NCBI GenBank assembly: GCA_049792815.1
Contig: JBARBG010000154.1
Coordinates: forward strand, 1 to 32,253
From: DAIDKA01 sp049792815
GTDB taxonomy: Bacteria; Pseudomonadota; Gammaproteobacteria; Steroidobacterales; Steroidobacteraceae
Direction of reading: 5' to 3'
Length of the DNA stretch: 32,253 nucleotides
Shown here: one piece after another, positions 1-11,095 of the stretch
Layout: every line of letters begins with the position of its first letter
Position numbering within the stretch: the first letter of the stretch is position 1
Made by a program: the position numbers and the translations under genes
The notes under the pieces: generated by a model
What the model was told of the DNA's origin: nothing
Seen by the model: only the letters and a program-made list of their open reading frames with translations
Databases searched by the model: none

Positions 1-78
1 GCGCTGGATCAGAACCAGCGCGATGATGCAGGCGCAGCTTATGAACTGCACTGCAGATAAAATGGCATGCCACAACAT
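1..78 (-). CDS. secG: SecG, protein-export translocase subunit (N-terminal part, cut by window edge)
   Basis: Twenty-six codons are visible, starting at ATG 78-76 and running off the left edge in an open frame. The peptide is a single hydrophobic segment ending in VLIQR, which matches the first membrane helix of SecG, where a V/L-L-x-Q motif precedes the glycine-rich loop. SecG assists SecA-driven protein translocation through SecYEG in the inner membrane. A GGAG element lies about 12 nt before the ATG. It follows tpiA by 42 bp on the same strand, the order known from Pseudomonas, so it is probably co-transcribed with tpiA. The identification rests on context plus this short segment; the remainder of the protein is outside the window. 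Confidence 0.75.
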   Translation of the reverse strand, partial: MLWHAILSAVQFISCACIIALVLIQR

Positions 79-96
79 GTGCGAACTTGCTCCACA

Positions 97-113
97 GGCG
101 GCGAAATGCCGCC
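97..113 (-). other. Small hairpin in the tpiA-secG spacer
   Basis: A perfect 6-bp inverted repeat GGCGGC/GCCGCC with a 5-nt loop lies between the tpiA stop and the secG start. No T-run follows on either strand, so it is not a convincing terminator. It could be an RNA-processing or stability element in a tpiA-secG transcript, or chance in GC-rich DNA. Confidence 0.4.
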
Positions 114-120
114 GTTGCCC

Positions 121-876
121 TCAGCGGTCGGCCGCTGCCAGGATGGCCAAAAACTCTTCTGCCTTTAACGAGGCGCCCCCGATGAGACCACCGTCCACAT
201 CGGGCATCGCGAACAGCTGTGCCGCATTGCCAGCATTGACGCTGCCGCCGTAGAGGATACGAACCTCGGCGCCAATTTTAGCATCCTGCTGCGCCAAGTG
301 CCCGCGGATGAACGCGTGGACCTCCTGGGCCTGCTCCGGGGTGGCCGTCATGCCGGTGCCAATGGCCCAGCGCGGTTCGTAGGCGATCACCGCCCCGCCA
401 AAGCCGGGCGCCCCGCTGCGCTCCAGCACAGCATCCAGCTGTCGAGCGATGACCGGCAGCGTCCGACCGTCCCGACGCTCCGCCAGGCGCTCGCCCACGC
501 ACAGTATCGGGACCAGTTTCGTGCGTGCCGCCTCAAACTTGCGGGCGACCAGATGATCGTCTTCGCCTTCGGCCTGGCGGCGCTCGGAATGGCCGACGAT
601 GACGTAGCTGCAGCCCATATCCTGCAGCATGCTCGCCGACACCTCGCCGGTGAAGGCTCCCTGCACCTCGGCGCTCACGTCCTGCGCTCCCAGTGCGATC
701 GGCAGTTGCGCGGCGCGCAGCAGCTCTCCGACCTGCGCCAGGTACACAGATGGCGGGCACACCACGCAGGCCACCGCCGTCGTCGGAAAGCGCTCAGCCA
801 CGAGCTGGATGCGCGCCGCGTTGTCGGCCCGCGAGCCATGCATTTTCCAGTTGCCGGCGACCAACTGCTGTCGCAT
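121..876 (-). CDS. tpiA: Triosephosphate isomerase
   Basis: TpiA interconverts dihydroxyacetone phosphate and glyceraldehyde 3-phosphate in the cytoplasm, a step of glycolysis and gluconeogenesis. The 251-residue protein has the normal length for the family. It shows all catalytic landmarks: Lys11 in GNWKMHG, His96 in VGHSERR, Glu167 in YEPRWAIGTG (loop 6), and the phosphate-binding GGSVNAGN near residue 211. The ATG at 876 is chosen because a strong Shine-Dalgarno sequence, GGAGGTG (881-887), sits 4 nt upstream and the N-terminus aligns with the family. A separate 121-bp spacer with a good promoter (932-960) precedes it, so it need not depend on glmM transcription. secG follows on the same strand. 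Confidence 0.98.
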   Translation of the reverse strand: MRQQLVAGNWKMHGSRADNAARIQLVAERFPTTAVACVVCPPSVYLAQVGELLRAAQLPIALGAQDVSAEVQGAFTGEVSASMLQDMGCSYVIVGHSERRQAEGEDDHLVARKFEAARTKLVPILCVGERLAERRDGRTLPVIARQLDAVLERSGAPGFGGAVIAYEPRWAIGTGMTATPEQAQEVHAFIRGHLAQQDAKIGAEVRILYGGSVNAGNAAQLFAMPDVDGGLIGGASLKAEEFLAILAAADR

Positions 877-907
877 GTTTCACCTCCGAGCCTGCAATCT
901 GGCCGCG

Positions 908-930
908 GCGCGCCCCAAAAAATGGCGCGC
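908..930 (-). repeat. Inverted repeat in the tpiA leader
   Basis: A perfect 7-bp inverted repeat, read on the minus strand as GCGCGCC, a 9-nt loop rich in T, then GGCGCGC. It lies just downstream of the predicted tpiA promoter, so the tpiA mRNA would begin with a very stable stem-loop. It may protect the 5' end; no regulatory function is shown by sequence alone. Confidence 0.45.
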
Positions 931-931
931 G

Positions 932-960
932 ATCATAGCCACGCAAGCGCCCCGTTGCAA
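932..960 (-). promoter_or_regulatory. Sigma70-type promoter for tpiA(-secG)
   Basis: On the minus strand TTGCAA (955-960) is followed after exactly 17 bp by TATGAT (932-937). This gives 4/6 and 5/6 matches to the -35 and -10 consensus with ideal spacing. The predicted start near 925 gives a leader of about 48 nt ahead of tpiA. A 7-bp GCGCGCC/GGCGCGC hairpin (908-930) lies at or near the 5' end of that leader. Confidence 0.6.
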
Positions 961-997
961 TCGCCTTGAGCATAAGCTTTGCTATTGGAAGCCGGGG

Positions 998-2332
998 TCA
1001 GGCCACGGCAGCTCGAACCACCTCGGCCAGCTCATCGGCATAGGCCCGCGTGGCGCGCTCATCGCGACCCTCCACCATGACCCGGATGACCGGTTCAGTT
1101 CCAGAAGGCCGCAGTACCACCCGGCCCTCGCCGGCCAGCCGCGATTCGATGCTGCGCATGCTCTTCTGGATGGCCGGCACCGCGGCCGGATCAAAGCGCT
1201 GCGCCACCTTCACATTGAGCAGCACCTGCGGGTAGCGCTGCATGCCGGCGGCCAGCTCAGCCAAGGTCTGGTGAGTACGTCTCATGATGGACAGGACCTG
1301 CAGGGCGCTGATCAGAGCATCCCCCGTGGTGGTCTGGTCCAGGCACAGAATATGTCCGGAAGTCTCCCCCCCCAGGACGCCGCCGGTCTCGCGCAGCAGC
1401 CCCAGGACATAGCGATCCCCCACGGCCGCGCGCCGGAAGTCGATGCCCTGGGCTTTCAGTGCCTGCTCCAGCCCGAAATTACTCATGACCGTACCGACCA
1501 CGGGGCCGGCCAGCGTGCCCTCGCGCTGGCGGGCGCGGGCCATGATGTACAGCAGCTGGTCCCCGTCAACGACCCTTCCTAAGTGATCCACCATGACCAG
1601 GCGGTCGCCATCCCCGTCCAGGGCGATGCCGACATCGGCCCGCACGCCGGGCACGGTCAGCTGCAGCAGCTGCGGCGCCATGGCGCCGCAGCCGTCATTG
1701 ATGTTGCGGCCGTTGGGTGAGCAGCCCACCGGCACGATTTCCGCGCCCAGATCGGTGAGCACCCGCGGCCCCACCTTGTAAGCCGCGCCATTGGCGCAGT
1801 CGATGACGATCTTCATGCCCTTGAGGTCGACCCCGGACGGCATCGTTGCGGCGCAGAACTCCTGGTACGCCACCCGCGACTTGTCCACGCGCGTGGCGCG
1901 CCCCAGCTGGGCTGATTCGCGCGTCAGCGGACCGCGCTGCAGTTCGATCTCGATCTGCTCTTCGAGCTCATCGGAGAGCTTGCCGCCCTCGGCGTCAAAG
2001 AACTTGATGCCATTGTCATCGAAGGCGTTGTGTGAGGCGCTGATCACCACCCCGCAGCGGCAGTCGAACTTGCGGGTCAGGTAGGCGATGCCGGGGGTGG
2101 GCAGCGGGCCGATCAGCAGCACGTCAACGCCGGTGGCCACGAAGCCCGCCTCCAGCGCCGCTTCAAACATGTAGCCGGACAGGCGCGTGTCCTTGCCGAT
2201 AAGTACCTTGCCGCCCTCCGGAGCCAGTACGCGCGCCGCGGCGCTGGCCAGGTTCAGGGCGAAATCCACCGTCATGGGATGCTGACCCACGAGGCCGCGA
2301 ACACCGTCGGTTCCGAAATACTGCCGTGCCAC
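998..2332 (-). CDS. glmM: Phosphoglucosamine mutase
   Basis: GlmM converts glucosamine 6-phosphate to glucosamine 1-phosphate on the route to UDP-GlcNAc, peptidoglycan and LPS. The 444-residue protein has the four-domain phosphohexomutase pattern. The phosphoserine loop is SASHN (Ser100), the magnesium loop is DGDGDR (239-244), the sugar loop is GGETSGH (321-327) and the C-terminal phosphate loop is RPSGTEP (408-414). The start is taken as GTG 2332, which sits 8 nt after an AGGAG and gives the expected short N-terminus ending in ARQYFGTDG. A TTG three bases earlier (2335), abutting the folP stop, is an alternative. The gene follows folP by at most 3 bp, so the two are almost certainly one operon. 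Confidence 0.97.
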   Translation of the reverse strand: MARQYFGTDGVRGLVGQHPMTVDFALNLASAAARVLAPEGGKVLIGKDTRLSGYMFEAALEAGFVATGVDVLLIGPLPTPGIAYLTRKFDCRCGVVISASHNAFDDNGIKFFDAEGGKLSDELEEQIEIELQRGPLTRESAQLGRATRVDKSRVAYQEFCAATMPSGVDLKGMKIVIDCANGAAYKVGPRVLTDLGAEIVPVGCSPNGRNINDGCGAMAPQLLQLTVPGVRADVGIALDGDGDRLVMVDHLGRVVDGDQLLYIMARARQREGTLAGPVVGTVMSNFGLEQALKAQGIDFRRAAVGDRYVLGLLRETGGVLGGETSGHILCLDQTTTGDALISALQVLSIMRRTHQTLAELAAGMQRYPQVLLNVKVAQRFDPAAVPAIQKSMRSIESRLAGEGRVVLRPSGTEPVIRVMVEGRDERATRAYADELAEVVRAAVA

Positions 2333-2335
2333 CAA

Positions 2336-3166
2336 CTACACTCCTGCCTGCACCGCGTGCGCAACTTTCAATGCGTCGACCGTCTCCGCCACATCGTGCG
2401 CCCGGATGATATGGGCTCCGCGCAGCACCGCCGCGACGGCCAGCGCCAGGCTGCCGCCGAGCCGCCCCCCGTCCGCGCGGCCCGTGAGCACGGCGATGGT
2501 CGACTTGCGCGACATGCCCATCATTACCGGCAATCCCAGCGCAATCAGATCCGGGAGCTGGCGCACCAGCGCGAGATTGTGCGCCACTGTCTTGCCAAAG
2601 CCGAATCCAGGATCAATGACGATGCGGTCGCGATCAATGCCGGCGGCCTCGCAGGCGGCCACCCGGTCCTTGAGGAAAGCCTTCACCTCGGCCACCACAT
2701 CGGTGTATTCGGGGCGGGTCTGCATGCTGTGGGGCTCGCCCTGCATGTGCATGACGCACACCGCACAGTCGGTGCTGACCGCGGCTTCGAGCGCCCCTTC
2801 GCGCTGCAGCCCCCGGACATCGTTGATCAGCGTGGCGCCGGCGGCCGCTGCGGCGCGAATGACCTGCGGGGTGCTGGTGTCCACCGATATCACGGCGCGG
2901 CCGGCGCGGCCCAGCTGCTCGACCACCGGTATCACCCGGCGCAGCTCCTCCTCCACACTCACCGGCACCGCGCCGGGGCGCGTGGACTCGCCGCCGACGT
3001 CGATGAGCGCGGCGCCGGCTTCGATCATGGCCTCGGCGTGCTCGAGCGCGCGCCCGTGGCTCACGTAACGGCCGCCGTCGGAAAAGGAATCCGGCGTGAC
3101 ATTGAGCACGCCCATGACCTTCGGCAGGGTCAGATCAAGCAGGGTTGAACCACAGCGCAGCTGCAT
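2336..3166 (-). CDS. folP: Dihydropteroate synthase
   Basis: FolP joins p-aminobenzoate to 6-hydroxymethyl-dihydropterin diphosphate in folate synthesis and is the target of sulfonamides. The protein carries NVTPDSFSDGG (about 22-32), DVGGESTRPG (56-65), the MHMQGEP block, DPGFGFGKT (from about 184), the SRKS loop (218-221) and the C-terminal RAHDV. I use ATG 3166 (276 aa) because the N-terminus MQLRCGSTLLDL then aligns with E. coli FolP. A TTG at 3184 would add six residues. Neither has a clear Shine-Dalgarno, which suggests translational coupling to ftsH, whose stop lies 27 bp upstream of the ATG. glmM follows directly. Confidence 0.96.
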   Translation of the reverse strand: MQLRCGSTLLDLTLPKVMGVLNVTPDSFSDGGRYVSHGRALEHAEAMIEAGAALIDVGGESTRPGAVPVSVEEELRRVIPVVEQLGRAGRAVISVDTSTPQVIRAAAAAGATLINDVRGLQREGALEAAVSTDCAVCVMHMQGEPHSMQTRPEYTDVVAEVKAFLKDRVAACEAAGIDRDRIVIDPGFGFGKTVAHNLALVRQLPDLIALGLPVMMGMSRKSTIAVLTGRADGGRLGGSLALAVAAVLRGAHIIRAHDVAETVDALKVAHAVQAGV

Positions 3167-3193
3167 CGCACGGCGGACGTCCAAGGAGTCGGT

Positions 3194-5110
3194 CTAGTGC
3201 TGTCCGGCAGGCGAACCGATCGGACCGGGCTGGCCGGCCGGCTTCGGCGCGGGCGGCTGCTTGTTGGTCGGCAGCGAATCATCCCAGCCGGCGGGCGGCT
3301 GCGGCGGCTTGCCGTCCATGATGTCCTTGAGCTGGCTCTCGTCGATGGTTTCGTACTTGATCAGCGCTTCGGCCATCGCATGCAGCCGGTCCAGGTTGGT
3401 CACCAGGATCTGCTTGGCATACTGGTAGTTGGTCTCGATGACGTTGCGGATTTCCTCATCGATGGCATGCGCCGTACCGTCCGAGACCTGCTTGTGCTGG
3501 GTCACGCTGCGGCCGAGGAACACTTCGCCGGTCTCTTCGGTGTAGGTCAGCGGTCCGAGCTTGTCCGACAGTCCCCACTTGGTGACCATGTTGCGGGCCA
3601 GGTCCGTGGCCCGCTCGATGTCATTGGAGGCCCCTGTGGTCACCGCGTCCTGCCCGAAGATGAGCTCCTCGGCGATGCGTCCGCCGAACAGCGTCGCGAT
3701 GGAACTTTGGATGCGTCGGCGCGACAGGCTGTAGCGATCCTGCTCCGGCAGGAACTGCGTGACGCCCAGCGCCCGGCCGCGCGGAATGATGGTCACCTTG
3801 TAGACCGGATCGTGTTCCGGCACCGTCATGCCGACGATGGCGTGGCCCGCCTCGTGGTAGGCCGTCATCTTCTTCTCGTCCTCGGTCATGACCATGGAGC
3901 GGCGCTCGGCGCCCATCATGATCTTGTCCTTGGCACGCTCGAACTCTTCCATGCCGACCATGCGCTTGTTGGCACGCGCCGCGAACAGCGCCGCCTCGTT
4001 GACCAGGTTCGCCAGGTCCGCGCCCGAGAATCCCGGGGTACCCCGCGCGATCAGCTGTGGCTTTACATCCTCGGCCAGCGGCACGCGGCGCATGTGCACG
4101 CGCAGGATCTGCTCGCGGCCGCGCACATCCGGCAGCGGCACCACCACCTGGCGGTCGAAGCGGCCGGGGCGCAGCAGCGCCGGGTCCAGAACATCAGGAC
4201 GGTTGGTGGCCGCGATGACGATGATGCCCTCGTTGCCCTCAAAGCCATCCATTTCCACCAGCAGCTGGTTCAGGGTCTGCTCGCGCTCGTCATGCCCGCC
4301 GCCCAGGCCCGCACCGCGGTGCCGGCCGACGGCATCGATTTCGTCAATGAAGATGATGCAGGGCGCGTGTTTCTTCGCCTGCTCGAACATGTCGCGCACC
4401 CGCGAGGCGCCGACGCCCACGAACATTTCCACGAAATCGGAACCCGAGATCGTGAAGAACGGCACTTTGGCCTCACCGGCAATGGCACGGGCCAGCAGCG
4501 TCTTGCCGGTGCCGGGTGAGCCCACCATCAGCACGCCCTTGGGGATCTTGCCGCCGAGCTTCTGGAACTTGCCCGGGTCCTTCAGAAAGTCGACGATTTC
4601 CGCCACTTCCTGCTTGGCCTCATCGACCCCCGCGACGTCGGCGAAGGTGACATTGACCTGGTCCTCGCCCAGCAGGCGTGCCCGGCTTTTGCCAAAGGAC
4701 ATGGCACCGCGGCCGCCCGAGGCGCCCTGCATCTGGCGCAGCATGTACAGGAACACGAACAGCAGCAGCATCGCCGGGGCCAGCTGCAGCAGCAACTGGG
4801 TCCAGATGCTCGGCTGCTTGGGCGCCTTGCCGTCGAAGGCCACGTTGTTCTTCAGCAACTCGCCGATCAGCACCGTGTAATCCGTTTCCGGATTGAAGGT
4901 CTTGAATTGGGTCTTGTCCTTCAGAGTCCCGAGGATCTGATCGCCCTGCAGTACCACCGAGTCGATCTTGTTGGACTTCAGATCATCGTAGAAGGCGGAA
5001 TATGTGAGCTCGGTCGGCTGGTTGCCCGGCGGCAGGTAGCGACTGAATACGGCCAGCAGGACGACGACGATGATCACCCACAACAGGATGTTTTTCGTCA
5101 GATCGTTCAA
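3194..5110 (-). CDS. ftsH: ATP-dependent zinc metalloprotease FtsH
   Basis: FtsH is the hexameric inner-membrane AAA+ protease that degrades misfolded membrane proteins and regulators such as sigma32 and LpxC. The 638-residue sequence has two membrane segments (about 7-25 and 105-125) flanking a periplasmic domain. Then come Walker A GSPGTGKT (197-204), Walker B IIFIDEID (252-259), the second region of homology (301-320), the zinc site HEAGH (419-423) and the third ligand in TTGASND (Asp497). The last 35 residues are proline-rich and variable. The start is TTG 5110: GAGG lies 8 nt upstream, while the nearby ATG is out of frame. It sits 43 bp after rlmE, with folP and glmM following closely. 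Confidence 0.98.
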   Translation of the reverse strand: MNDLTKNILLWVIIVVVLLAVFSRYLPPGNQPTELTYSAFYDDLKSNKIDSVVLQGDQILGTLKDKTQFKTFNPETDYTVLIGELLKNNVAFDGKAPKQPSIWTQLLLQLAPAMLLLFVFLYMLRQMQGASGGRGAMSFGKSRARLLGEDQVNVTFADVAGVDEAKQEVAEIVDFLKDPGKFQKLGGKIPKGVLMVGSPGTGKTLLARAIAGEAKVPFFTISGSDFVEMFVGVGASRVRDMFEQAKKHAPCIIFIDEIDAVGRHRGAGLGGGHDEREQTLNQLLVEMDGFEGNEGIIVIAATNRPDVLDPALLRPGRFDRQVVVPLPDVRGREQILRVHMRRVPLAEDVKPQLIARGTPGFSGADLANLVNEAALFAARANKRMVGMEEFERAKDKIMMGAERRSMVMTEDEKKMTAYHEAGHAIVGMTVPEHDPVYKVTIIPRGRALGVTQFLPEQDRYSLSRRRIQSSIATLFGGRIAEELIFGQDAVTTGASNDIERATDLARNMVTKWGLSDKLGPLTYTEETGEVFLGRSVTQHKQVSDGTAHAIDEEIRNVIETNYQYAKQILVTNLDRLHAMAEALIKYETIDESQLKDIMDGKPPQPPAGWDDSLPTNKQPPAPKPAGQPGPIGSPAGQH

Positions 5111-5153
5111 GAATTCATCCTCGTAAATCTCGATTTCGGATCATTGATCGAAC

Positions 5154-5780
5154 CTACACTATCGTGAAGTCCTTAGCCAGCAAGTACAACTCGGGACTGC
5201 GCGCGCGTGACGCCTCCGGCTTCAGCATCCGGACCGTTGCGAATCGTTGCCGGGCGGCGCTCAGCAATTCGGTAAAACCGGATCCCTGGAAAACCTTGAT
5301 CAGGGCGGTGCCCCCGGGTTTCAAGACAGTGCCTGCGGTATCCAGGGCCAATTCGGCCAGGTACATGGACCGGGGCTGATCAATGGCATCGATTCCGCTC
5401 AAGTTCGGGGCCATATCCGACAGCAGCAGATCCACGCCGCGCTCGGGCAGCAGCGACTGTAGCGTGGACACCACAGCCGGCTCGCGGAAGTCCCCCTGGA
5501 CGAATTCCACCCCCACGATGGGGTCCATGGGCAGGATGTCCGTGGCGACCACCCGCCCCTTGCGGCCCACCCTGCGGCTGGCGTACTGGCTCCAGGCGCC
5601 AGGCGCCGCCCCCAGATCCAGGCATAGCAGACCCGGTCGCAGCAGTTTCTCGCGCTGGTCGAGTTCCTCGAGCTTGTAGATGGCCCGGGAACGGAAGCCC
5701 TGCGCCTTGGCCTTCTTCACGAAGGGGTCGGCGAAATGCTCCTGCAGCCACCGGCCGCTGCTCTTGGAACGCCGCGTCAC
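5154..5780 (-). CDS. rlmE: 23S rRNA 2'-O-ribose U2552 methyltransferase RlmE (FtsJ/RrmJ)
   Basis: RlmE methylates the 2'-OH of U2552 in the A-loop of 23S rRNA during late 50S assembly. The 208-residue protein has the class I SAM-binding motif DLGAAPGAWSQY (55-66) and the catalytic tetrad Lys36, Asp122 (SDMAPN), Lys162 (IKVFQG) and Glu197. The start is GTG 5780, preceded by GGGGTGAAGA; no ATG fits the conserved N-terminus with RWLQEHFADPF. It is divergent from yhbY with a 26-bp gap and heads the rlmE-ftsH-folP-glmM string, the usual gammaproteobacterial arrangement. Confidence 0.97.
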   Translation of the reverse strand: MTRRSKSSGRWLQEHFADPFVKKAKAQGFRSRAIYKLEELDQREKLLRPGLLCLDLGAAPGAWSQYASRRVGRKGRVVATDILPMDPIVGVEFVQGDFREPAVVSTLQSLLPERGVDLLLSDMAPNLSGIDAIDQPRSMYLAELALDTAGTVLKPGGTALIKVFQGSGFTELLSAARQRFATVRMLKPEASRARSPELYLLAKDFTIV

Positions 5781-5794
5781 TCTTCACCCCAAGC

Positions 5795-5800
5795 TACAAT
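5795..5800 (+). promoter_or_regulatory. Putative -10 box of yhbY, giving a leaderless mRNA
   Basis: TACAAT lies only 6 nt before the yhbY ATG (5807) in the 26-bp divergent spacer with rlmE. A start about 7 nt downstream would coincide with the A of the ATG. No Shine-Dalgarno precedes this ATG. No good -35 is visible at 17 bp (5772-5777 is CCGCGT), so the assignment is tentative. Confidence 0.4.
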
Positions 5801-5806
5801 CGCCAC

Positions 5807-6112
5807 ATGGAATTATCCGAAAACCAGCGCCGCTTTCTGCGCGGCCGCGCCCACGCCCTGAAACCGATCATTCAGATCGGCGGCAAGGGCTTGACCGATG
5901 CCGTAGCCCAGGAAACCGTCCGCGCCCTGCAGGATCACGAACTGATCAAGGTGCGCGCCACCGCCGCCGACCGGGTCGCAAGGGATGGCCTCATCGCCGC
6001 CCTCGTGGCTCGCACTGGCAGCGCCTTGGTCCATCGCATCGGCCATGTGGCCGTGCTGTACCGCGCCAACGCGGCCAAACCCGGCCTGATCATCCCCGAT
6101 CCGAAGACCTGA
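5807..6112 (+). CDS. yhbY: YhbY, CRM-domain ribosome-assembly RNA-binding protein
   Basis: The 101-residue protein is a single CRM (chloroplast RNA splicing and ribosome maturation) domain. YhbY in E. coli associates with pre-50S particles. The diagnostic GGKG loop is at residues 25-28 within IIQIGGKGLTDAV, and the C-terminus ALVHRIGHVAVLYR matches the last strand. The ATG at 5807 gives the family N-terminus MELSENQRRFLRG. It is the only plus-strand gene among the first 17 kb, divergent from rlmE (26 bp) and convergent with greA, whose stop is just 3 bp away. It probably has its own promoter (see the -10 box). Confidence 0.95.
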   Translation: MELSENQRRFLRGRAHALKPIIQIGGKGLTDAVAQETVRALQDHELIKVRATAADRVARDGLIAALVARTGSALVHRIGHVAVLYRANAAKPGLIIPDPKT

Positions 6113-6115
6113 AGC

Positions 6116-6585
6116 TCACAACTTGACGGACATAATCTCGTAGGACTTGACGCCCCCGGGTGCGGCAACATCGACGATGTCACCTTCGGACTTGGCCACC
6201 AGCGCGCGCGCGATCGGCGAGCTCACCGAAATCCGCCCGGCCTTCAGGTCGGCCTCATCCTCGCCCACGATCTGGTAGCTCAAGCGCGCGCCGCTGGCCT
6301 GATCCTCCAGGTCCACCACGGCGCCGAACACCACCCGGCCATCCTTGGGCAGGGTGCTCGGATCGATGATCTCGGCGGTCGAGAGTTTCGCTTCGACCTC
6401 GGCGATGCGGCCCTCGATGAAGCCCTGCTGCTCGCGTGCGGCGTGGTACTCGGCGTTCTCCGACAGATCCCCGTGGGCGCGCGCCTCGGCGATGGCCTTG
6501 ATCACATTCGGGCGGTCCTCGGACTTGAGCCGCTTCAGCTCGCTGCGCAGCGCTTCGGCGCCGCGCAGCGTCATGGGAGTGCGTT

Positions 6586-6589
<4 letters not shown>
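6116..6589 (-). CDS. greA: Transcription elongation factor GreA
   Basis: GreA binds the secondary channel of RNA polymerase and stimulates cleavage of backtracked transcripts. The 157-residue protein has the full N-terminal coiled coil. Its tip GDLSENAEY (40-48) contains the metal-coordinating acidic residues Asp41 and Glu44, and a C-terminal FKBP-like domain includes the conserved VSVSSPIAR-type stretch. The ATG at 6589 overlaps the carB TGA in an ATGA arrangement, so translation is probably coupled to carB. The 3' end faces yhbY with 3 bp between the two stop codons and no visible terminator hairpin there. Confidence 0.98.
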
Positions 6590-9813
<3,224 letters not shown>

Positions 9814-9834
9814 TTCTCTGGGGCTCCTGAAGAC

Positions 9835-10995
9835 TTAGCGCTGGGCCTGCCGCAGCTGGTTCTGCAACCGTCTGAGCATGATCTGGTTGAAGCGTTCAAA
9901 CAGCGGTTTCACATCGTGCGGGCCGGGACTGGCTTCCGGGTGGCCCTGGAAGCTGAACGCCGGCCGATCCTTGAAGGCGAGGCCCTGCAGGGAACCATCG
10001 AAGAGCGAACGATGGGTCGCCTTCACATTTGCCGGGAGCGTCGCCTCATCGACCGCGAAGCCGTGATTCTGGCTGGTGATCATCACCCGCCCGCTTTCCA
10101 GGTCCTGCACCGGATGATTCGCGCCGTGGTGACCGAACTTCATCTTGATGGTGGAAGCGCCGGCCGCCAGCCCCATGATCTGGTGCCCCAGGCAGATGCC
10201 GAACAGCGGCATTTCCGCCTCCAGCAACTCACGAGTCGCCGCGATCGCATAGTCACACGGCTCCGGGTCACCCGGACCGTTGGACAGGAACACGCCATCG
10301 GGCGCCAGCTGCAGCACCTCGCGCGCGCTGGTCTGCGCCGGCACCACCGTCATGCGGCAACCGGAGTCCGACAACATGCGCAGGATGTTGCGCTTGACGC
10401 CAAAGTCATAGGCGACCACGTGCAGGCGCTGGTGGGCACGGATGTTCTGTCGGCCCGTATCCTGCCAGGTATTGCCTTCATTCCACTGGAAGGGACGCTT
10501 GGTCGAGACCACCTTCGCCAGGTCCATGCCCTTTAGTCCCGGGAACTTGCCGGCGAGCTTGATGGCCGCCTGATCGTCGACCTTCTCGCCGGTGACGATG
10601 CATCCGGCCTGCGCGCCCTGCTCGCGCAGATGACGGGTCAGGCGCCGGGTGTCGATGCCGGCAATGGCGACGATCCTGCCGCGTGCGAGAAATTCGGCAA
10701 GCGGCTCGACCATGCGCCAGCTGCTGGCGCGCAGTGGCAGGTCGCGGATCACGAGGCCGGCGGCATACACCTGTGAGGATTCGAGATCTTCGGCGTTGGT
10801 GCCGGTGTTGCCGATGTGAGGATAGGTCAGTGTGACAATCTGGCGGGCGTATGAGGGATCCGTCAGGATCTCCTGGTAACCGGTCATTGCGGTATTGAAA
10901 ACGACTTCGCCAGTGGTGTTGCTGGGGGCTCCGATGGACTGGCCGCGGAAGATGGAACCGTCCGCCAGCGCCAGCACCGCAGGAAGATATGTCAT
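9835..10995 (-). CDS. carA: Carbamoyl-phosphate synthase small (glutaminase) subunit
   Basis: CarA hydrolyses glutamine and channels ammonia to CarB. The 386-residue protein has the CarA-specific N-terminal domain and a class I glutamine amidotransferase domain. The catalytic triad is Cys268 (GICLGHQ), His352 and Glu354 (GHPEASPGP). ATG 10995 is chosen because it gives the expected N-terminus and follows the long leader. No Shine-Dalgarno is visible in the 15 nt before it (mostly alternating CG), which is unusual for this window. A promoter and a terminator-like hairpin in the 225-bp leader suggest transcriptional attenuation. carB follows after 21 bp. Confidence 0.98.
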   Translation of the reverse strand: MTYLPAVLALADGSIFRGQSIGAPSNTTGEVVFNTAMTGYQEILTDPSYARQIVTLTYPHIGNTGTNAEDLESSQVYAAGLVIRDLPLRASSWRMVEPLAEFLARGRIVAIAGIDTRRLTRHLREQGAQAGCIVTGEKVDDQAAIKLAGKFPGLKGMDLAKVVSTKRPFQWNEGNTWQDTGRQNIRAHQRLHVVAYDFGVKRNILRMLSDSGCRMTVVPAQTSAREVLQLAPDGVFLSNGPGDPEPCDYAIAATRELLEAEMPLFGICLGHQIMGLAAGASTIKMKFGHHGANHPVQDLESGRVMITSQNHGFAVDEATLPANVKATHRSLFDGSLQGLAFKDRPAFSFQGHPEASPGPHDVKPLFERFNQIMLRRLQNQLRQAQR

Positions 10996-11028
10996 GGTGC
11001 GTTCGCGCGCGTGCAGCAGATAAACAAA

Positions 11029-11061
11029 GCGGGAGGAGTTCTTGTTGGAACATCCTCCCGC
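11029..11061 (-). terminator. Terminator-like hairpin (putative attenuator) in the carA leader
   Basis: On the minus strand a 9-bp stem (GCGGGAGGA/TCCTCCCGC) continues, after a one-base bulge, into GTTC/GAAC around a 6-nt loop. The stem is followed at once by TTTGTTTAT. This is the shape of an intrinsic terminator, placed 33 nt before the carA ATG and downstream of a predicted carA promoter. It may instead terminate read-through from dapB, or do both. Confidence 0.65.
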
Positions 11062-11071
11062 CTTGCATGGA

Positions 11072-11089
11072 CTAACCCTTGCGGATTAG
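11072..11089 (-). promoter_or_regulatory. 5'-terminal hairpin of the carA leader RNA
   Basis: On the minus strand CTAATCC, a GCAA (GNRA-type) tetraloop and GGGTTAG form a 7-bp stem containing one G-U pair. Its first base coincides with the transcription start predicted from the upstream promoter. It may stabilise the transcript or act as a regulatory element ahead of the terminator hairpin. Confidence 0.45.
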
Positions 11090-11095
11090 AAGTAA

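Noticed and set aside
629..1582. Long plus-strand open frame antisense to tpiA and glmM
   Set aside because: No recognisable domain and full overlap with two well-conserved genes; a GC-rich shadow frame. The same applies to long plus-strand frames over folP, ftsH, carB, dnaK and the pectin operon.
10478..11068. Frame starting in the carA leader (MQGGRMFQQE...) as a possible leader peptide
   Set aside because: It has no stop before carA and runs far into carA out of frame with no domain, so it is not a short regulatory peptide.
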